64,000 bases of DNA from Chrysemys picta bellii (GCF_011386835.1 NC_088801.1:17966824-18030823); one strand, 5' to 3'. Numbered from the stretch's first letter, positions 46,090 to 57,440 are shown. The notes: generated by a model not told the origin, from the sequence alone. Translations and numbers: made by a program.

Positions 46090-48413
46090 TTCTATTAACT
46101 TCTCTGGGAACAGGCTCAGGCTCTTTGTTTTTTGTTTCCTGGACTCCAAGCAAGTGTTTGATATGTAATTTTTGTAAGATCCAGATAACAGATGTGTAAT
46201 GAACAAAACAAAATAACACAGATGATTTTGCTAGCTGTTTTACTAGCATGGGATTTTTTTTGTACATTTAATAAACAATTACCTCTTTCACTACTAAAAA
46301 ATATAAAAATTACCCTTTAAGATGAAGTTCAATCTCTCACAGAAGAATACACACAAACTGTGATAGGTTTAGCTTCACTTCTGAATACTAGAATGTCTCT
46401 CCATTGCTGCTTCTCTTGGCTTTTTCCTCTTAAAGATCAAAATATCATCACAAGTGTTTCAGGGTTGGTTTTTTTTGTATTTACATGCCAATGAATAGCT
46501 GCCTCCTTGATGATCGCAGATGACCTTTCAAGCACCTATGACCATTCAAAATCTGCTGGAATTAGTTTAATTTAAACAATGCTAAATAGGAATTAATTAC
46601 ACTTTCTTGAGGGATCAGTCACAGCTCATATTTGTGAACTGCATAGCCAAGGACATATGAACAGGATTATCTACATATATCTTTTTATCAGAAGCATTTC
46701 AAAGTTCTCAGAGACCTCTCAATTGTTCACCTTCTAATTTCTCTGCTTTCACAACAGCATGTCTCCAGTCCTATGCTCCTGTTTACATCAAGTACTAGAC
46801 AACGCTGACAAGCAAAACAACTTTCAAGGTAGTCCTTGACTGAAAAGGTTGATTTTCTTCTGTGCATCCAAATGTTAGTGTCTTCCATACCAGAGGCAGT
46901 GACATTAGAAGCTAAGAAGTGTCTTGGCTAACCTTTCTCTTGCTCTAGCACCTTCCCCTGAAGTATCAGGTACTTGCCATTGTTGGAGTCAGGAAACGAC
47001 TAGATGGACCTCAGGTCTGATCCAGTAGGGCCATTCCTATGAAAAGCAGTGAGGCTGAAGAGACCAGAGTATTGATGTCACTGAAGAGACAGAAAAGGAC
47101 CCTGCTAGCCAGGACGAGTTCTCCAGCTACAGTCTGTGGTTCCACTGAAGAATATTTATGGGTAGGGCACTTAAATCACCTGCTCTTCTCAATCAGCATC
47201 TGCTCCATCAATATCTACAAGGAGCTCTAAGTTACCAAAGAAAAAGGATGATGGAACAATAAGCGGGACTAAGCAAAAGCTTGATGAATGACTTCATTTA
47301 GTTTGTGCTTTGGAAAATAGTTTTTGGCACTACCCAAAATTAATGTATTATTAAAGGCTCTGCCTTATGCCAAGTGAGTCTTTTATTCTTGGCATATGTA
47401 GAGATCATCAAGGGCAAGACAGTGTTTTGCTGAGGTTTTGTTAAAGTAATAAGTAAAAATAACTGTTATAGTTGTTGCCAGAGTATTAAAACTAACTGGG
47501 AACAGATATCTAATAATGTTGGTCAATAGGGGCAAACTGCATGGGAAAGGAAAACTAGGGTATGTCATGAAATAAAGGAATGTGGTGTGTGTGAGGGGGG
47601 TGTATATATACATGTTTAGCAGTAAGTTAATATTTTTGGCACAGAATATGCTGAATCTGCATCCTTGCATTAGATAAATTAATCAACAAATGCATCCTAA
47701 CACTGGGCAACTGTTAATGGACCACAGTACAAATTTGCATTGCTGTTTTAAGAAAAAAAATTCAACATCTGGCAAATCCATTGCAATATGCTACTGCTTT
47801 TGTGGAGGTTTGTCCTATACTTTGTTACCTGGTGCTTACTTTGTTAACGGTTGTGCTCCTGTCTCCCCGTGATGCTGAAAAGTGCTGTATGTACTGCTGA
47901 ATGGCATGTAATGATCTTTAATATTATCCAATGGCATTATGGATATTACAACTACTACTCAGCACTGAAAAAAACCTTTGTTTTCAAAGCACTGTACAAA
48001 CTTGAACTAACCCAAAGTAAGTACAAAAGACCTAAATGCTAGAGAATGAAAATCCAATTCACAGTGAAAGATGCATTTTTCCACCCCATGTTTCCTCCAT
48101 ACAGAACAATTGGGGGAAATAGAAGACTGTAAAGCCACTCCTGTAGTAGCAGATCAATATTAATTGGGTATAGTAGTCTTCACTTCCTAGTAAAGAGCTA
48201 GTGGAGTTTTGTGCTGTTTAGCAGCACATGTCCCATCCCAGAGGGAAGGGGTGAACTGATTAATTTATGTTTTCAGTTGTATGTGTGTACAGATCTGTCT
48301 AAATCCTAAGATCTTAACTATGAAAGGGGGCAAGAGTGGACATGCCAGGGGCTCTTGCTACTCCCAGTGACTTCTTACAGATTTCCTAGGAAAGCATGGC
48401 CAGAGGCTACGTA
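46090..48413. other. intergenic DNA, nothing firmly recognised
   Basis: AT-rich sequence. A GT-type simple stretch lies at 47584-47595. 47960-48002 (GCACTGAAAAAAACC … AAAGCACTGTACAAAC) may be a LINE tail. No exons were found. Confidence 0.45.
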
Positions 48414-48480
48414 GATTCATAGACTCTAGGACTGGAAGGGACCTCAAGAGGTCATCAAGTCCAGTCCCCTGCCCTCATGC
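48414..48480 (-). mobile_element. CR1 LINE 3' end (67 bp)
   Basis: On the + strand it reads ATTCATAGACTCTAGGAC, GGAAGGGACCTCAAGAGGTC, ATCAAGTCCAGTCCCCTGCC, the reverse complement of a CR1 3' terminus. Only the tail was inserted. Confidence 0.85.
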
Positions 48481-48861
48481 CCATACATTACTTGTCTGTA
48501 TCTGTCTCCTAAAGTAGGGGAAAGTAGTGCATCTGCTAAAGATTGCTGGGAGTGGGCAAAGTAACAGGTGGTTGAGAGATGCTGTGAAGGCCTCTGTGAA
48601 GATGGCCCTGTGCCCCCTTGCCAGAGATTCCCAAACTCTACATTTGTGGACCTCCCCCCGCAGTGTTTTCTGGCAATGAGGGGGCCAGGCCCCACTCTCC
48701 CCAAAGGAAGAATGCAGAAGAAACCAAGTGCAACCTCAGAAAAGCTTGACAGTGTTTAGGCTGATGGTGCATTGAGACCCACCCTGTCATGCTGACTACC
48801 AATTCTGTCTCATTCTTTCCTTGTACTCCCCCATCTGCCTGTCTGTCTATCCATCTGTTGT

Positions 48862-48985
48862 CTCTTAGATTGTAAGCGCTTTGGCATAGGGACTATCCTT
48901 TTGTTGTGTGTTTGTACATCTCCTACCACAGTATCCTGGTCCATGACCGAGGTTCCTCAGCACTACGGTAATACAGATCATAACC
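48862..48985 (+). repeat. L2/L3-like LINE 3'-tail fragment
   Basis: GATTGTAAGCGCTTTGGCAT, AGGGACTATCCTTTTG, TGTGTTTGTACATCTCC, GGTCCATGACCGAGG and CACTACGGTAATACAGAT follow the order of the amniote LINE tail seen at 15382. Confidence 0.65.
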
Positions 48986-49501
48986 TTGTTGAGTATTTGG
49001 CGCTTTACTTGGGCATAGAATTATCACATAGTGGAACCCTCAAGCTGTCTGTTTTTACTCCATTGCAGTTTGCCTGAGTTAGGATATCAGAATTTGGCCA
49101 ACAATTTATAAGTGCTTTATGACTGGGAATCAAAAGTGCTATATAAACATAATGTATCTAAAAGCAATCTATTATCAATTTCTCGGCAATTTGATTGTAG
49201 GTCTGCTGTTGTATGTTCTCAACCAAATGAATGTGGATCTCCCTGCTCCTTGATGTATTATTCTGACCTCCATGATAGCATAGCTGCTTTTCTCACCCAC
49301 GAGGGAACAAATTAAATGCCCCAACACTGATTCACTTCTCCACACTGTGAAGCCAACCTGAAATATACAAAGTATGGAGGAAATTGCAGTGACCAGAGAA
49401 TCTAGTTTAATGGGCTGCTGTACAGGAAGACTTTGTTCTACGATACATTCTGGAAACAGCTGTCAAATGTTACTTACAGGTACTGTATAAAATAGATACG
49501 T

Positions 49502-49507
49502 TTTATT
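49502..49507 (-). terminator. TMEM163: candidate TMEM163 poly(A) signal
   Basis: TTTATT on + is AATAAA on the minus strand. It lies about 1.0 kb after the TMEM163 stop, and it is the first such hexamer I see downstream. No transcript evidence is available. Confidence 0.4.
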
Positions 49508-50511
49508 GTATACATCATGGTTCTTGGATATTATAAGTAGGATATTAAGAAATACATAGGAATGTGTGGTGAAGGGTGAACAGTGTTTTTGTTTTTTGTT
49601 TTTTACAGAATAACCTAAATCTGAGTAGCTTTGTGTTTCACCGCAGTTCAAAGCCGTCACTGCTGTACCTTCATCAGGCAACAGAGCAACCACGTAGTCA
49701 CGAATACTGATACATTTGTGTATGGTACAATAAAAGAGTGAGAATCACATTTCTCATACTGGTCCTTCTTGTGCTTCATTTTGGCTTTTATCTGTACAGT
49801 AATATTCTTTGTGCTTATTTGGTCCATGCAAAGCAATGTACTGTGCGCATCACTTGTTAAATAAAAATGAAATTCAAATTAGAAGAGGACTTGTATTTTA
49901 GATAATTTAGGATTAATAAAATAGTATCATTTAAACTCTGATAATAGAAATGAGTGGGTCTTGTGCTGTTTTTTCTGTGGGGTCCATCCTCCTAACTTGA
50001 GACAAAAATCTTCAGTGCCTTTAAGCGATGGTTGTTAGCATCAATAATCTACATACAGTACCTTTGTTGAGTTGTGAGCTGAAGTGGTTGGCAATGGCTG
50101 TAATTCAAAGTTACAGCACAAATTTGAAAAGTTTGAGCCAACATTAAAAAAAAAAAAAGACTCTGAAACTGGCACCTCTTATCTACAGACATCTAGTATA
50201 TCAATAAAAACAATTTCACTCTAGAACACAGAACACTGCAGCTGGTTTGGAATTGCAAATTATGTATGTTTTCTACTGTCACTTACAGGATTCAATAGCT
50301 TACTTGAAAGGAAAATGCTGCTGTTTTGCTGTTTTGTGAGCAGTGCACATATTTGCCTGTTATACAGAGAGATTTCCCATTAAAATAAACTTTAAAAGAA
50401 AATACACCATGGGAAAGAAACTGCATAATCAGTGAAATATCAGTGGCACCACTTGCCAAAAGGTATGATGCTGCAGGTTCACAGTCCATACAGAGGAGAG
50501 GGCATCTGTCT
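49508..50511 (-). other. TMEM163: probable TMEM163 3' UTR
   Basis: Sequence directly downstream of the minus-strand stop codon with no recognised interspersed repeat. It contains an A-run at 50145-50158 on +. The extent depends on the poly(A) signal at 49502. Confidence 0.45.
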
Positions 50512-50572
50512 TCATTCAAACATTTCGTAATGACGCGTTTGCCTTACACGTGGGACCATATCAATAAGCAAC
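50512..50572 (-). CDS. TMEM163: TMEM163 terminal coding exon and stop
   Basis: On the minus strand the acceptor TTTATTTCCAG precedes G, which completes the split lysine codon of the upstream exon. The residues LLIDMVPRVRQTRHYEMFE and TGA (50514-50512) follow. This is the conserved cytosolic C-terminus of TMEM163, a six-pass membrane protein related to cation diffusion facilitators. It binds zinc and moves it across synaptic vesicle, lysosomal and plasma membranes. The exon is only 61 bp, too short to stand out as an open frame. Its direction and position, convergent with MGAT5, match the human locus. Confidence 0.96.
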
Positions 50573-50671
50573 CTGGAAATAAAAGCACAAATGAGTTTAG
50601 GTCGAGCTGTAAGGGGAAAGCACACAGTTAGGGGAGTTGTGTTAGGCACTCTCATGAAGGAAGGTTTATCT
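50573..50671 (-). other. TMEM163: TMEM163 intron start
   Basis: Short intron segment between the terminal exon and the transposon. It carries the branch/pyrimidine region on the minus strand. Confidence 0.5.
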
Positions 50672-51847
50672 TAGGGCTACCATATGTCCGGATTTCCCCG
50701 GACATGTCCGGCTTTTTCGGTCTATAAATAGCCGTCCGGGGGGGATTTTAAAAAATCTAAAAATGTCCGGGATTTCCCCCCCGGTCAGCTATTTATAGAC
50801 AGAAAAGCGGCGGCCAAGCGCCGCTGGGCACCCAAAGCCCCTTCCCGGCTCCCCCCATCCTCTACAGCCTTACCACGCTGTCCGGGCCCTGCAGCTGTCT
50901 TTCCCCTCCTCCCCTTCCCTGAATGCTCCGCCCAGCTGCTCCTCCCCCTCCCCTGCTTTTCGCGGGAAGTCTGAAAAGAAGCAGGGGCAAGCAAGAGGCA
51001 GCAGCAGGTAAGCTGGGGTGGGGGGTGCAGCCCTGGCCGAGCGGCTCCCTCCGGCCCGGGCTGAGCGGCGCCCAGCGGCTCCGGCCCCAGGGCGGTGACC
51101 CGGTTCCGGCCGAGCAGCCCCGACCTGGCCCGGCTCGGGCCCCAGCAGCGCCGGCCCTGGTTCCGGCCGAACGCGCCGGCCCAGCCCTGGCTGAGCACCT
51201 CCGGCCCGGCTCCAAGCCCCGCAACCCCAGCGGGAGTGCAGCCTGATTCCTGGGCTCTTTAAAGCTGGCCCTGGTCAGGGGACAGGGAGGGGGGGTTGGA
51301 TGGGTCGGGAGTTTGGGGGGGGGGGCTGTCGGGGGCAGGGGTGTGGAGAGGGGTTGGGACAGTCAGGGACAGGGAGCAGGGGGGTTAGATGGGTCTGGGG
51401 TTCTGGGGGGGCTGTCAGGGGGGCAGGGGTGTGGAGAGGGGTCGAGGCAGGCAGGTAGCAGAGGGGGTTGGGTGGGTCAGGAGTTCTGGGGTCCTGTCAA
51501 GGGGCGGGGAGCAGTTGGATAGGGCATGGGAGTTCCCGGGAGTCTGTCTGGGGGCAGGGGTGTGGATAAGGGTCGAGGCAGTCAGGGGACAGGTAGGGTC
51601 GTAGGGGGTTCTCAGGAGGGGGCAGTCGGGACAAGAAGCAGGGCGGCTTAGATGGGGGTTGGGTCCTAGGGGTCAGTTAAGTGGCAGGGGTCCCAGGAGG
51701 GGGCAGTCAAGGGACAAGGAGTGGGGGGGTTGGGGGTTCTAAGGGGGGCAATTGGGGAGGGAGTGGATGGGGGCGGGGCTACAGTGGGGCTCCTCCCCCC
51801 CCCCCCCCCGTGTCCTCTTTTTTGCTTGTGGAAATATGGTAACCCTA
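50672..51847. mobile_element. GC-rich 1.18-kb non-autonomous DNA transposon
   Basis: The ends TAGGGCTACCATAT and ATATGGTAACCCTA are inverted repeats. TTTATCT occurs immediately outside both (50665-50671 and 51848-51854), so the target duplication is 7 bp, or 8 with one change. Near the left end GTCTATAAATAGC (50719) and GCTATTTATAGAC (50789) form an inner hairpin. 50800-51240 is CpG-rich, with a splice-donor-like CAGGTAAGC at 51005-51013. 51240-51780 is a G-rich degenerate repeat; its GGGGGCAGGGGTGTGGA motif recurs at 51331, 51418 and 51550. A C-run at 51797-51809 precedes the right end. Overlapping open frames on both strands are compositional. Confidence 0.82.
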
Positions 51848-51967
51848 TTTATCTCTTCACTGCCGATCAGAATGAAACCAGGCCCAGAACCAGCCCTGCC
51901 CAACCTTTAAGAAGCTGTGGCAAGGCACAAGGGGTGGGGAGGTGGGTTCTCCCTCAGAAGCATTTGA

Positions 51968-52026
51968 AATACCTGGTGCGCTTCTCTGTATTTTAGAAGA
52001 TGTAAACACAAGGGGCTAGGTTATGG
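51968..52026 (+). repeat. 59-bp direct duplication, copy 1
   Basis: The stretch from AATACCTGGTGCGC to GGGGCTAGGTTATGG is repeated at 53202-53260 with only two differences. The flanks on either side do not match. No repeat family is recognised for it. Confidence 0.9.
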
Positions 52027-52758
52027 CTTAAAGCCACAACCCAGTGTGGGGGTGGAGCGGGTGAGGAGCAGGATAGTGCTGCAGTGTGAGTCCCCTGGAG
52101 GAATTCTGGCTGAATCAGGGTTGGCTCTGCCCGTCTGGGAGAGGATATATCTTCCTGCTAACACCAAGACTGCTTTGGGGAAAAAAATGTTATGGTGGAG
52201 GAGAATGGCAGAGACTGCACCCTTAGTGCAAGGCTTATCCCTCAGTGGCTTGAATGCCCCAGAAAGACATGGGACTTGTTAGCACTTCCCCCCCAGAAGT
52301 GAGAATGACTGGGACCTGGCAAGGCAGTGCTGGCAAGCTGTACAGATAGAATCTGCTTCGAGGGCTGACTGGCCATGGCAGATCCTGGCCATCCGAAGCA
52401 GTAGTGTGGGAGTCAAGGGATATACTTGAAAGATTCTGGGTTCTGTCTGCCATGTTTTCATTTTTCTACTGTAATGTCCCTGTCTCTCCTCTGCATTTGG
52501 CCAGAACATCCTGCCTCTGCTGTAGAATGTAGATGCCAATGATTTTACAAGAGCAAATTCCTTCATTTATAGGTGTGGCATTCCTAATTAAAATATTAAT
52601 AACTTTCCAAAGTGGATTATAAGCTAAAAATCATAGGTCTGGGCACTAGTTCTCTGCAAGGGGAGTCCAATAAAATAGCTTTTATCATTTTTATTATTTT
52701 CCTATGAAGTGGGGGGGGGGAGGGGAACCTAAAGACACACATCACCCTGAACACTTGC
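52027..52758. other. TMEM163: TMEM163 intron, nothing recognised
   Basis: No exon or repeat was identified. A G-run lies at 52711-52720. Confidence 0.5.
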
Positions 52759-52828
52759 AGTGAAATCCTAGCCCCAAAGAAGTCAATGGCAAAACTCCCA
52801 TTGATTTCATTGAGGCCAGGATTTCACC
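52759..52828. repeat. short palindromic repeat
   Basis: AGTGAAATCCTAGCCCCA and AAGTCAATGGCAAAACTCCC are mirrored by CCATTGATTTCATTGAGGCC and AGGATTTCACCT. It is a member of the recurring palindromic family. Confidence 0.65.
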
Positions 52829-53201
52829 TCCAGTTTTAGCATCACCATTCAAGAATCCCTTATTCCATTCACTTCAATCTAGTAGAAAAATTATTTGGGT
52901 CTAGGCTGACCGATCAGTTTCCAAGCCAATATACGGTGTATTTTGTAGTGTTCGAGAGGGAGACCAACATCCAGTGTATAATTTAAACTCAGCCTTCGCT
53001 ATGGAGCAGCTCACCTCTCCCTCTGTTTCACACAGGAAAAAGAGAGCTTAGAAACAGGCCATAAAAATATTTTAGAGGAATTCTGCCCCCAGAATTATGC
53101 GTCTATCCTTCAAAGGTAAATATCCCAAAGCCAAAATTTTGTTGTTTAAAACAAAAAAACAAATAAGTACACACAAAACTAGATTTTAGCTAAAACAAAG
53201 C
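52829..53201. other. TMEM163: TMEM163 intron, nothing recognised
   Basis: AT-rich intron without further signals. Confidence 0.5.
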
Positions 53202-53260
53202 AATACCAGGTGCGCATCTCTGTATTTTAGAAGATGTAAACACAAGGGGCTAGGTTATGG
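53202..53260 (+). repeat. 59-bp direct duplication, copy 2
   Basis: Matches 51968-52026 at 57 of 59 bases, 1234 bp away in the same orientation. Both differences are T to A changes in the first 15 bases. Confidence 0.9.
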
Positions 53261-54154
53261 TGACCCTAAAATTATAATGTTTTTGGCTTCTCTGTAACAT
53301 AAACTAGCTTTTGATTTTTAAATCCCACTGCCACCACACTGCACACTGAGCTGACAGCTACTGTACTAAATTCCAGAGATTTATTACACCAAAGATATAT
53401 AAGCCTCTGTCAGCTGATGCTTATTATATTTGAAACACCAACAATCCTTTTGTTAAAGGTGTTGTACTGATAGCAAATACCTCTTAACAGAAGAGACGTG
53501 TTGAGTGAAATGTAATTGTTATATGAATGGGCTCCATTTTGTTATATAACTATTCTGTTTTCATTGTAGGATTAATGGAATATTGTTTATTTCTGAAAGA
53601 AATAACCATTTTTACTTTAATTTAAAAAAAAGAATATTCTGAGAACAAATAAACCCTAAACATGCCCACGGGACTAGATGTTCAGGGGGATGGTACAAAG
53701 ATTTTTTTTTCCCCCACCACAAGGTCACCTTTCAGTGACTAGAAACTTTCTGTTCTCCCACAGAGTGTTATAGAAAGTATACCATGGCCCATCTAGAAAT
53801 TAGCGCCTCTCCTGCTCCCATCCACTTGAGAAGAGCAGGTTCCCGAACAATTAATGAACAGTATTCTTCTCTTCTCTCTCAGACACTGTTGCCTTCAATA
53901 ACTAACAGGATCTGTGGTAATGTGATATGAGCTGCCATGCTGCAAGCTCCCAGTGCAGTAGCTAGCGGCCAGAAACGTGCAGGTGGAATGCACATGCATT
54001 CCAGATGAAGATACACACATTCTAAGTGAGGATTGTGCTCTTGTTCAATGTCTTGGCAAGACATTTAGCACTGTAGATCATGAATGAATCACATGCATGT
54101 GCTTACTAATGCATGCCGACAGAGCAAATTACAAAAATAAGAAGTTTAACTCAC
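53261..54154. other. TMEM163: TMEM163 intron, nothing recognised
   Basis: AT-rich intron ending (on minus, beginning) at the GTGAGT donor of the exon at 54155. Confidence 0.55.
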
Positions 54155-54296
54155 TTGACTCCATAGGCAAGTATTGTGAGTCCCATTAAAATTCCTATAC
54201 TGCCATCCAGGTACCAGACAGAAGCATTGTGCTTAAAAACTTCGGCACTTAGAAGGATGGAAAATCCCATTATTCCACCTACAAGAGAGTTGAAAC
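54155..54296 (-). CDS. TMEM163: TMEM163 penultimate coding exon
   Basis: On the minus strand TTTTTCTCTTCCAG precedes GT, which completes a glycine codon. 46 residues follow: FNSLVGGIMGFSILLSAEVF, KHNASVWYLDGSIGILMG and LTILAYGV. AA of a split lysine codon, then the GTGAGT donor, close the exon. The two hydrophobic stretches are the last two membrane helices. The aspartates of the TM5-TM6 region (the exon-junction D-G and W-Y-L-D) correspond to polar positions typical of cation diffusion facilitators. Length and phases match the human gene, and it splices in frame to 50572. Upstream exons lie beyond base 64000. Confidence 0.96.
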
Positions 54297-56034
54297 CTGG
54301 AAGAGAAAAAATAACCATTACAAATCAAGGGAAGCACTCAATCTCTTAGCATCAGCTTAATCGCCTCAACTGTGAAGAGACTCTGTGGGGACAAAAGCCA
54401 TTATACTGCACCTAGTAGCACAGAGGACAGAGAGTCTCTCCGACTGTAGAGTAGAGGCCATTTAATGCTGTGCTGTACAGGTCTCTAGCACATGCTCAGC
54501 CACAGCTTACTATGAGGATCTCATTTGGAAAAAAGAAAATCAGAGTTGGAATGTTCAGTATCAGCCCTTTATATCCTAGGACCTGCCGGTGCTTTTCATT
54601 TCCAGTATGAATGAGGTAACATCCATCTCTTGCCATTGTCTCTCTTGTTCACTCATCAGCCGCCACTTTAAGTTTCCATTCTAAATCCTATTCATTGAGT
54701 CTCTTTCCTTGAGCAGCTTTGCCACTTGCAAATATCTGAAATTTTCTATCTGAAAAGTGACCCTTTCTTTTAAAGGCCCCCTTACGGTTCTATATAGTTA
54801 TTGTTTGTTTCTCACCAGTGTCCAGATTACTACTTGAAAAATGAACACCCACAATCCTCTTTCTAACTTCAAGACTTGCAAACTCAGTGTTTCAGGCTGG
54901 CATCTGTCTTTCTTTCATAATCCCATGGATAGAAGTTCTGCAGGCCAAATAATACTCTGACAACTGTGTAGGTCTGTTGCTATCCATAGATGCCCTTAAA
55001 AACACACATACAATCTCAGTGTATTCAGTGGGTGTGTGCCCAGGTTAACTGGTAAGACATTAGTAAGTAACTTAATCAATAACACGACTCCATCTCACTC
55101 TCCCATAGCGTGTGCTGTATTTCTGTGACTTAAAGGAAGCAGAGTTGTCTGTGAATACACACTTGGAGCAGATCTAATGAGTATGAAAGTACCATTTTTA
55201 CATCATAACTTCAGAGAACTGCACTTTAATATTTGTTTTTCTTTTGATCCATATATCCTGCTTTAATATATACTGGAGCTTCATCTTCTAGCTGAATACA
55301 TTACTGGATGTAATAGAGTGAGCCTGCTCAGACTATTCCCCATACACGTCAAAAGACCTGCATACTTGTCACTCCCAGTCAGCTGCTTGCAGGCATGATA
55401 ATGTTCTTTTCAATCCAAATTTTTTACTTTTTCTTTCTTTTAATCTATCAGGTTGGCCCTTCAAAGACCTTTTCTCTTCTAGGGCATTTACTGTCACTCC
55501 TTGACATCCTGCTTTTTAAAAGAAAAAGTCCTTCCTCTTGCTGCATATTTGCAGTCCCCTTTTCCTCCCAAACTCACGCTTCACTATTTCACCCTTTCAC
55601 GGTCGGTGGTTTGTTTTCTGCTGAACAATGACCTTCCACCACCAGCCCTCAAAGGCCAAGTCATCATTCTATAATTTCCCACTGTTGTTAACAAGGATGT
55701 AGCTGCGCTGGTGGTCAGAGTGTCTGTATAGATCAGATGGTGGCATCTGCCAGCACTTTAGATATCATTTTAGGCCTGCTTGGAGCAAGGTTAGAAGATG
55801 TATTATTTTGAATGCTCTAGTATTAGGAACAGTCGGAAATTGTAGGAAAAATAATTTAGTTTAAACATAGCCAAAGGTTCTAACTCTCTGCCTGCTGCAG
55901 CTCTTAGCCTAGTCTCTACCTGTTTTATATTGCACTAACTGATATGACAGCTGCGTGCCAACAGACTATAGCATCTAATACTTCCTGTCTATGGTACTCA
56001 TATGGTCCCCATCTGAGTGCCTCTGAATCTTTAT
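54297..56034. other. TMEM163: TMEM163 intron, nothing recognised
   Basis: 1.7 kb without a supported exon or repeat. The next upstream TMEM163 exon was looked for and not seen. Confidence 0.55.
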
Positions 56035-56520
56035 TGTATTTATCCTCACAGCACCCCTGAGGTAGGAAAGAACTATTGTCTCTATTTTATAAATGAGGAA
56101 CTGAAGCACTGGGGTCCTGATTTTCAAAGGTCTTTCGGCCTGAGAGACTAAGGGCATGCCTGCACTGCAATTAAAAAAACCCACAGCACCGAGTCTGAGC
56201 CTGGATCACCTGACTTGGGCTGGGCTGTGGGGCTAAAAATATCAGTGTAAACATTTGGGCTTGGCTGTAGCCTGGGCTCTGAGACCCAACCCATTCATGG
56301 GGTCTCAGATCCTGGGCTGCAGTCTGAGCCCAAATGTCTACACTGCAGTTTTATAGCCCCGTAGCCTGAACCCTGCGAGCCCTGAGTCAGCGACCTGGGC
56401 CAGCCGCATCTGTGCCGTGGGTCTTTTATTGCAATGTAGACAATACCCTAAGTGACCTGCCCAACATCACACAGGAATTCTCTGGCAGAGCAGGCTCAGG
56501 CTTGTCCCTAACTGCTGGGG
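56035..56520 (+). repeat. L2/MIR-type tail split by a PIF/Harbinger element
   Basis: 56035-56120 (TTTATCCTCACAGCACCCC, TGAGGTAGGAAAGAACTATT, TTTTATAAATGAGGAACTGA) and 56452-56520 (GTGACCTGCCCAACATCACA, CAGGAATTCTCTGGCAGAGC) are the two halves of one L2/MIR-like tail. The 297-bp element at 56152 separates them. Confidence 0.65.
56152..56448. mobile_element. PIF/Harbinger-like non-autonomous element, 297 bp
   Basis: The left end GGGCATGCCTGCACTGCAAT is inverted relative to the right end ATTGCAATGTAGACAATACCC. A TAA target duplication flanks it on both sides (56149-56151 and 56449-56451), the 3-bp TWA type made by PIF/Harbinger transposases. The interior is a long imperfect palindrome (CATTTGGGCTTGGCTGTAGC against GCTGCAGTCTGAGCCCAAATG). 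Confidence 0.82.
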
Positions 56521-56744
56521 CATCCTTTCTCCCCTTAATATTTTGTATTTCTCCTTGTTAATTTCCAAGGGAGCTCTGATTAAAATTCCATGGCAGGAGA
56601 TAGCCTTCCATTTGGAAATGCTGCTTCACTCTCAATATTAAATAAACCCGGGTGCCTTGTATTTATCACTCAAAGGAACCTGAGCAGAGTGGTGGTTAAG
56701 CAATGCGCTCTTGTATAACCCACAGTTCCTAATAATAAATGCTG
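56521..56744. other. TMEM163: TMEM163 intron, unassigned
   Basis: Nothing was recognised. Confidence 0.5.
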
Positions 56745-56960
56745 TACAATGTCAAGTTTTTTCATCACAGGATCTCTAAGCACCTTCAAACCACTGACTG
56801 AACCCTCACAACACTCCTGTGACTGAGGTAAGTGTTCTAATCCCCATTTTACATATGGATAAACTAATGCATAAAGGTATGACTTGCTCAATGGTCACAC
56901 AGAACCAGGAACAGAACACAGGAAGGCCCACCCCCATTCTCCAAACACTAGACTATCCTG
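56745..56960 (+). repeat. L2/MIR-type tail remnant
   Basis: CCTCACAACACTCCTGTGAC, TCCCCATTTTACATATGGAT, AAACTAATGC and GGTCACACAGAACCAGG follow the L2/MIR tail in order. Confidence 0.7.
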
Positions 56961-57064
56961 TTTCTCTTAATAATGGCCTTGCAATGGCAGACCAATGCGC
57001 TAAAAGAGAGGAGCTAGGATCTGGAAAGGTTTTAGCTTTTGGACAAAGGGTTTAATTGTTCTTT

Positions 57065-57440
57065 TGAAGTTATCATTGCAGCCCTTTCCCGAGTAATGCA
57101 AGATTGTTCCCTACAAGCCATTTTCTAGTGTTTTGTCCAATCTATTTTTGAATCCCAAGCAATTCAGCGTTCACCTGTTCCTTCTGGGAGACTGTGCCAC
57201 AATCTAACACATCTCAGAGCCAGCGAGTTTTCCTTAAACATTCACTCTCTAAATTTCATCCCATCACTCCACAGCCTACCATTCTATGTTCCATTCTGTC
57301 CTTGTTTACAACCTTCAAGTATGGGCAAACTGTTAGGCTAATAGAAGACTGAAGAGAACATGACTACACATATTTAGCTCTTTAAGCTCTCCTTAATCAG
57401 TCCTTCCTGCCACATAATCATTTTTGTTTTTCTCTGAACT
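57065..57440 (-). repeat. old CR1/L3-like LINE 3' UTR remnant
   Basis: On + it reads GCCCTTTCCCGAGTAATGCA, TTTTGTCCAATCTATTTTTG, CCTTCTGGGAGACTGTGCCACAATC and TTTTCCTTAAACATTCACTC. These match, in order, the reverse complement of the 3' region of old CR1/L3-like LINEs. Confidence 0.5.

Noticed and set aside
50785..51246. Long overlapping frames on both strands rich in Ala, Pro, Gly and Arg
   Set aside because: They lie inside a GC-rich transposon between its inverted ends. The absence of stops follows from the composition.
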